Of a stretch of 45,060 bases of DNA, positions 43,414 through 45,060 are shown piece by piece. Source of the DNA: an uncultured Bacteroidia bacterium (GTDB lineage: Bacteria; Bacteroidota; Bacteroidia; Bacteroidales; F082). The notes beneath the pieces were generated by a model. That model was not told where the DNA came from, made no database searches, and worked only from the letters and a program-made list of their open reading frames with translations. The first letter of the stretch is position 1. Every line of letters begins with the position of its first letter. Location of the stretch: NCBI GenBank assembly GCA_913009755.1, contig CAJVWU010000028.1, positions 1 to 45,060 of the forward strand. The letters run 5' to 3'. The translations under genes and the position numbers were made by a program.

Positions 43414-44901
43414 TTGGGCATCATCCGCAAACAAAGTATTTCGGGCACTATCTATTCTTATCTCGGTGTTATACTGGGGTTTGTCATCATGGGCATCCTG
43501 TTTCCGAGGGTTTTGTCAACAAAGGAAGTGGGACTGCTCAGGGTAATGGTTTCCTATGCTACCCTGTTTGCCCAGTTTGCCGGACTTGGTTTCGGGGCCG
43601 TGACCATTAAAATTTTCCCCCATTTCAGGGATGCTGCCCGTAAGCATCACGGATTTCTTGGTATTGCCCTGATGGTGGCCCTGGCCGGTTTCCTTATTGC
43701 CGCAGCCGTTTATTTGCTTTTGAGGCCTTACCTTGTAGAACAATCACTTGAAAAATCGGAATTGTTTATCACCTATTTTTATTATGTCGTTCCCCTGATC
43801 TTTTTTACACTTTTGTTCAATGTGTTCGATAATTATTACCGGGTACTTTATAATGCCGTAAAAGGGATATATTATAAAGAAGTCATTCAACGCGCAGCGA
43901 CACTGGTTGTGATCCTGTTGTTTTATTTTAAGACCATTAATTTCCATCAACTGGTCATCCTGTATGTCCTGGTGCTCATCAGCCCTTCGCTGATGCTTTT
44001 GGTATCGCTGATCAGGAGCAAACAACTTTTCCTGAAACCCGATCTGAAATTCATCACGCCCGATTTGCGGAAACAGATGATCAACGTTGGGTTTTTCGGG
44101 ATACTGGCCAGTTTTTCCGGTGTGCTTGTTATGAATATTGATATCCTGATGGTGAACAACATGCTGGGGTTAAGCGCTGCCGGTATTTATGCCATCACTT
44201 TTTATTTCGGGACATTGATCCTCGTCCCGTTGCGCACCATGGGGAAGATCAGTTCGGTAATTATATCCGATGCGTGGAAGATTAACGACAAAGAAACTAT
44301 CAACGATATATACCGCCGAAGCAGCATCAGCCTGAGTGTTGTCGGGGTACTTTTATTTATCGGGATATGGGGCAACATTGACAACGTGTTTCATATCCTC
44401 GGTGACAAATATCTCCCCGGCAGGATGGTAATCTTTTTTATCGGCATGGCCAATCTGTTTGACATTGCAGTTGGCATAAGCTCTCATATCATTGTCAATT
44501 CAAAATATTACCGGTCCCTCTCTTATTTCCTGCTGGTCTTTGCCGTGATACTGGTTGTGTCCAATCTTTTACTGATTCCTGTTTTCGGCCTGGTTGGGGC
44601 AGCCATTGCCTCCTTCATTTCCAAATTCCTGTATAACTCCATTAAATTTGTTTTCCTCTACCGTAAATTCAGGTTTCAGCCCTTAAGTTACCATCATATT
44701 TTATTGATCCTGATTGCCATTCTGGCGTATTGGATTTCCACTTTTATCCCCACTTTTTCCAACTACATTGTGGATATCATTATCAGGAGTGGTATAATTT
44801 TCATTTTATTTGCTGTGCCGGTTTATTATTTCAGGATTTCGGAAGACATCAATCAGCGTGTTGATGTTATATTTAAAAAAATAACAGGCCGTCAATCATA
44901 A
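43414..44901 (+). CDS. Wzx-like polysaccharide flippase
   Basis: This is a lipid-linked oligosaccharide flippase of the MATE/MOP superfamily in the inner membrane, with 12-14 hydrophobic segments across about 495 residues. It starts GIIRKQSISGTIYSYLGVILGFV, the typical N-terminus of this family. No ATG precedes it. I choose TTG at 43414; TTG at 43351 would overlap the methyltransferase end by about 30 bases. Family-typical segments include LGFGAVTIKIFPHF and GLVGAAIASFISKFLYN. It would move glycan subunits made by the neighbouring enzymes across the membrane. The family is certain; the start is uncertain. Confidence 0.9.
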   Translation: MGIIRKQSISGTIYSYLGVILGFVIMGILFPRVLSTKEVGLLRVMVSYATLFAQFAGLGFGAVTIKIFPHFRDAARKHHGFLGIALMVALAGFLIAAAVYLLLRPYLVEQSLEKSELFITYFYYVVPLIFFTLLFNVFDNYYRVLYNAVKGIYYKEVIQRAATLVVILLFYFKTINFHQLVILYVLVLISPSLMLLVSLIRSKQLFLKPDLKFITPDLRKQMINVGFFGILASFSGVLVMNIDILMVNNMLGLSAAGIYAITFYFGTLILVPLRTMGKISSVIISDAWKINDKETINDIYRRSSISLSVVGVLLFIGIWGNIDNVFHILGDKYLPGRMVIFFIGMANLFDIAVGISSHIIVNSKYYRSLSYFLLVFAVILVVSNLLLIPVFGLVGAAIASFISKFLYNSIKFVFLYRKFRFQPLSYHHILLILIAILAYWISTFIPTFSNYIVDIIIRSGIIFILFAVPVYYFRISEDINQRVDVIFKKITGRQS

Positions 44902-45060
44902 TATTAATGATGCCCCCGCCAGTTGACCGCAGTGTTACTACTCAGCAGCGAAATTAACAATAAATTGTGAATGAATTTTGCAAACTGGATAAAAAGGGGG
45001 CAAAAAAGAAAGTTTCTTTGAACTATCGAAGAGACAATCACCATACCGAAAAGAGAATAT
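44902..45060. other. Right edge, possible start of another gene
   Basis: No recognisable feature. A frame beginning at a GTG near 44967 (VNEFCKLDKKGAKKK) stays open to the window end, but it is too short and basic to judge. Confidence 0.25.

Overview
The window looks like chromosomal DNA of a member of the Bacteroidota, probably a Bacteroidales/Marinilabiliales-type bacterium. The evidence is a PorP/SprF-type type IX secretion (T9SS) membrane protein, four secreted proteins with T9SS sorting domains, TonB-dependent receptors with a CarboxypepD_reg-like N-terminal domain, no obvious Shine-Dalgarno sequences, and recurrent TAnnTTTG promoter boxes. I cannot name a genus. There is no CRISPR array, phage, insertion sequence or tRNA that I can support.

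Layout. Positions 145-1224 (+) hold aroC. The minus-strand block 9710 down to 1353 is the most interesting part. A promoter box is followed immediately by a clear FMN riboswitch (9697-9549), candidate terminator hairpins, a TonB-dependent receptor (receptor A), a paralogous receptor (receptor B), an NPP-type nucleotide pyrophosphatase/phosphodiesterase lipoprotein, and a PhoD-like phosphatase whose start lies one base after the NPP stop. I read this as a probable flavin scavenging locus: FAD could be cut to FMN and FMN to riboflavin outside the cytoplasm, with TonB-dependent uptake and feedback by intracellular FMN. The riboswitch is seen directly. The function of the enzymes is inference.

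Upstream of the riboswitch on the same strand are an atypical thioredoxin reductase and thioredoxin pair (9762-11119) and an NlpC/P60 peptidase (11265-12047). Divergent from the peptidase is a PgpH-like HD phosphodiesterase (12099-14165). Then come a translationally coupled pair, a large TPR protein and a beta-barrel protein (19122 down to 14369), the RNase P RNA gene (19690-19263), a small lipoprotein, and a THUMP-domain RNA methyltransferase (20122-21561, +).

The region 21567-28754 (minus) carries a T9SS type B secreted protein with a cohesin-like domain, an M20 dipeptidase, repeat-rich intergenic DNA, and a T9SS type A secreted adhesin-like protein. Housekeeping genes follow: an RseC-family protein, an SDR oxidoreductase, nadC and a YihY/BrkB membrane protein.

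A tight minus-strand operon (41150 down to 32006) encodes a PorP/SprF-like protein and two very large T9SS type B cargo proteins. One cargo contains three copies of a roughly 465-residue module built around a 17-residue-period solenoid. The right end (41289-44901) holds a glycosyltransferase, a methyltransferase with two CPKC zinc knuckles, and a Wzx-like flippase, which look like the edge of a surface polysaccharide locus.
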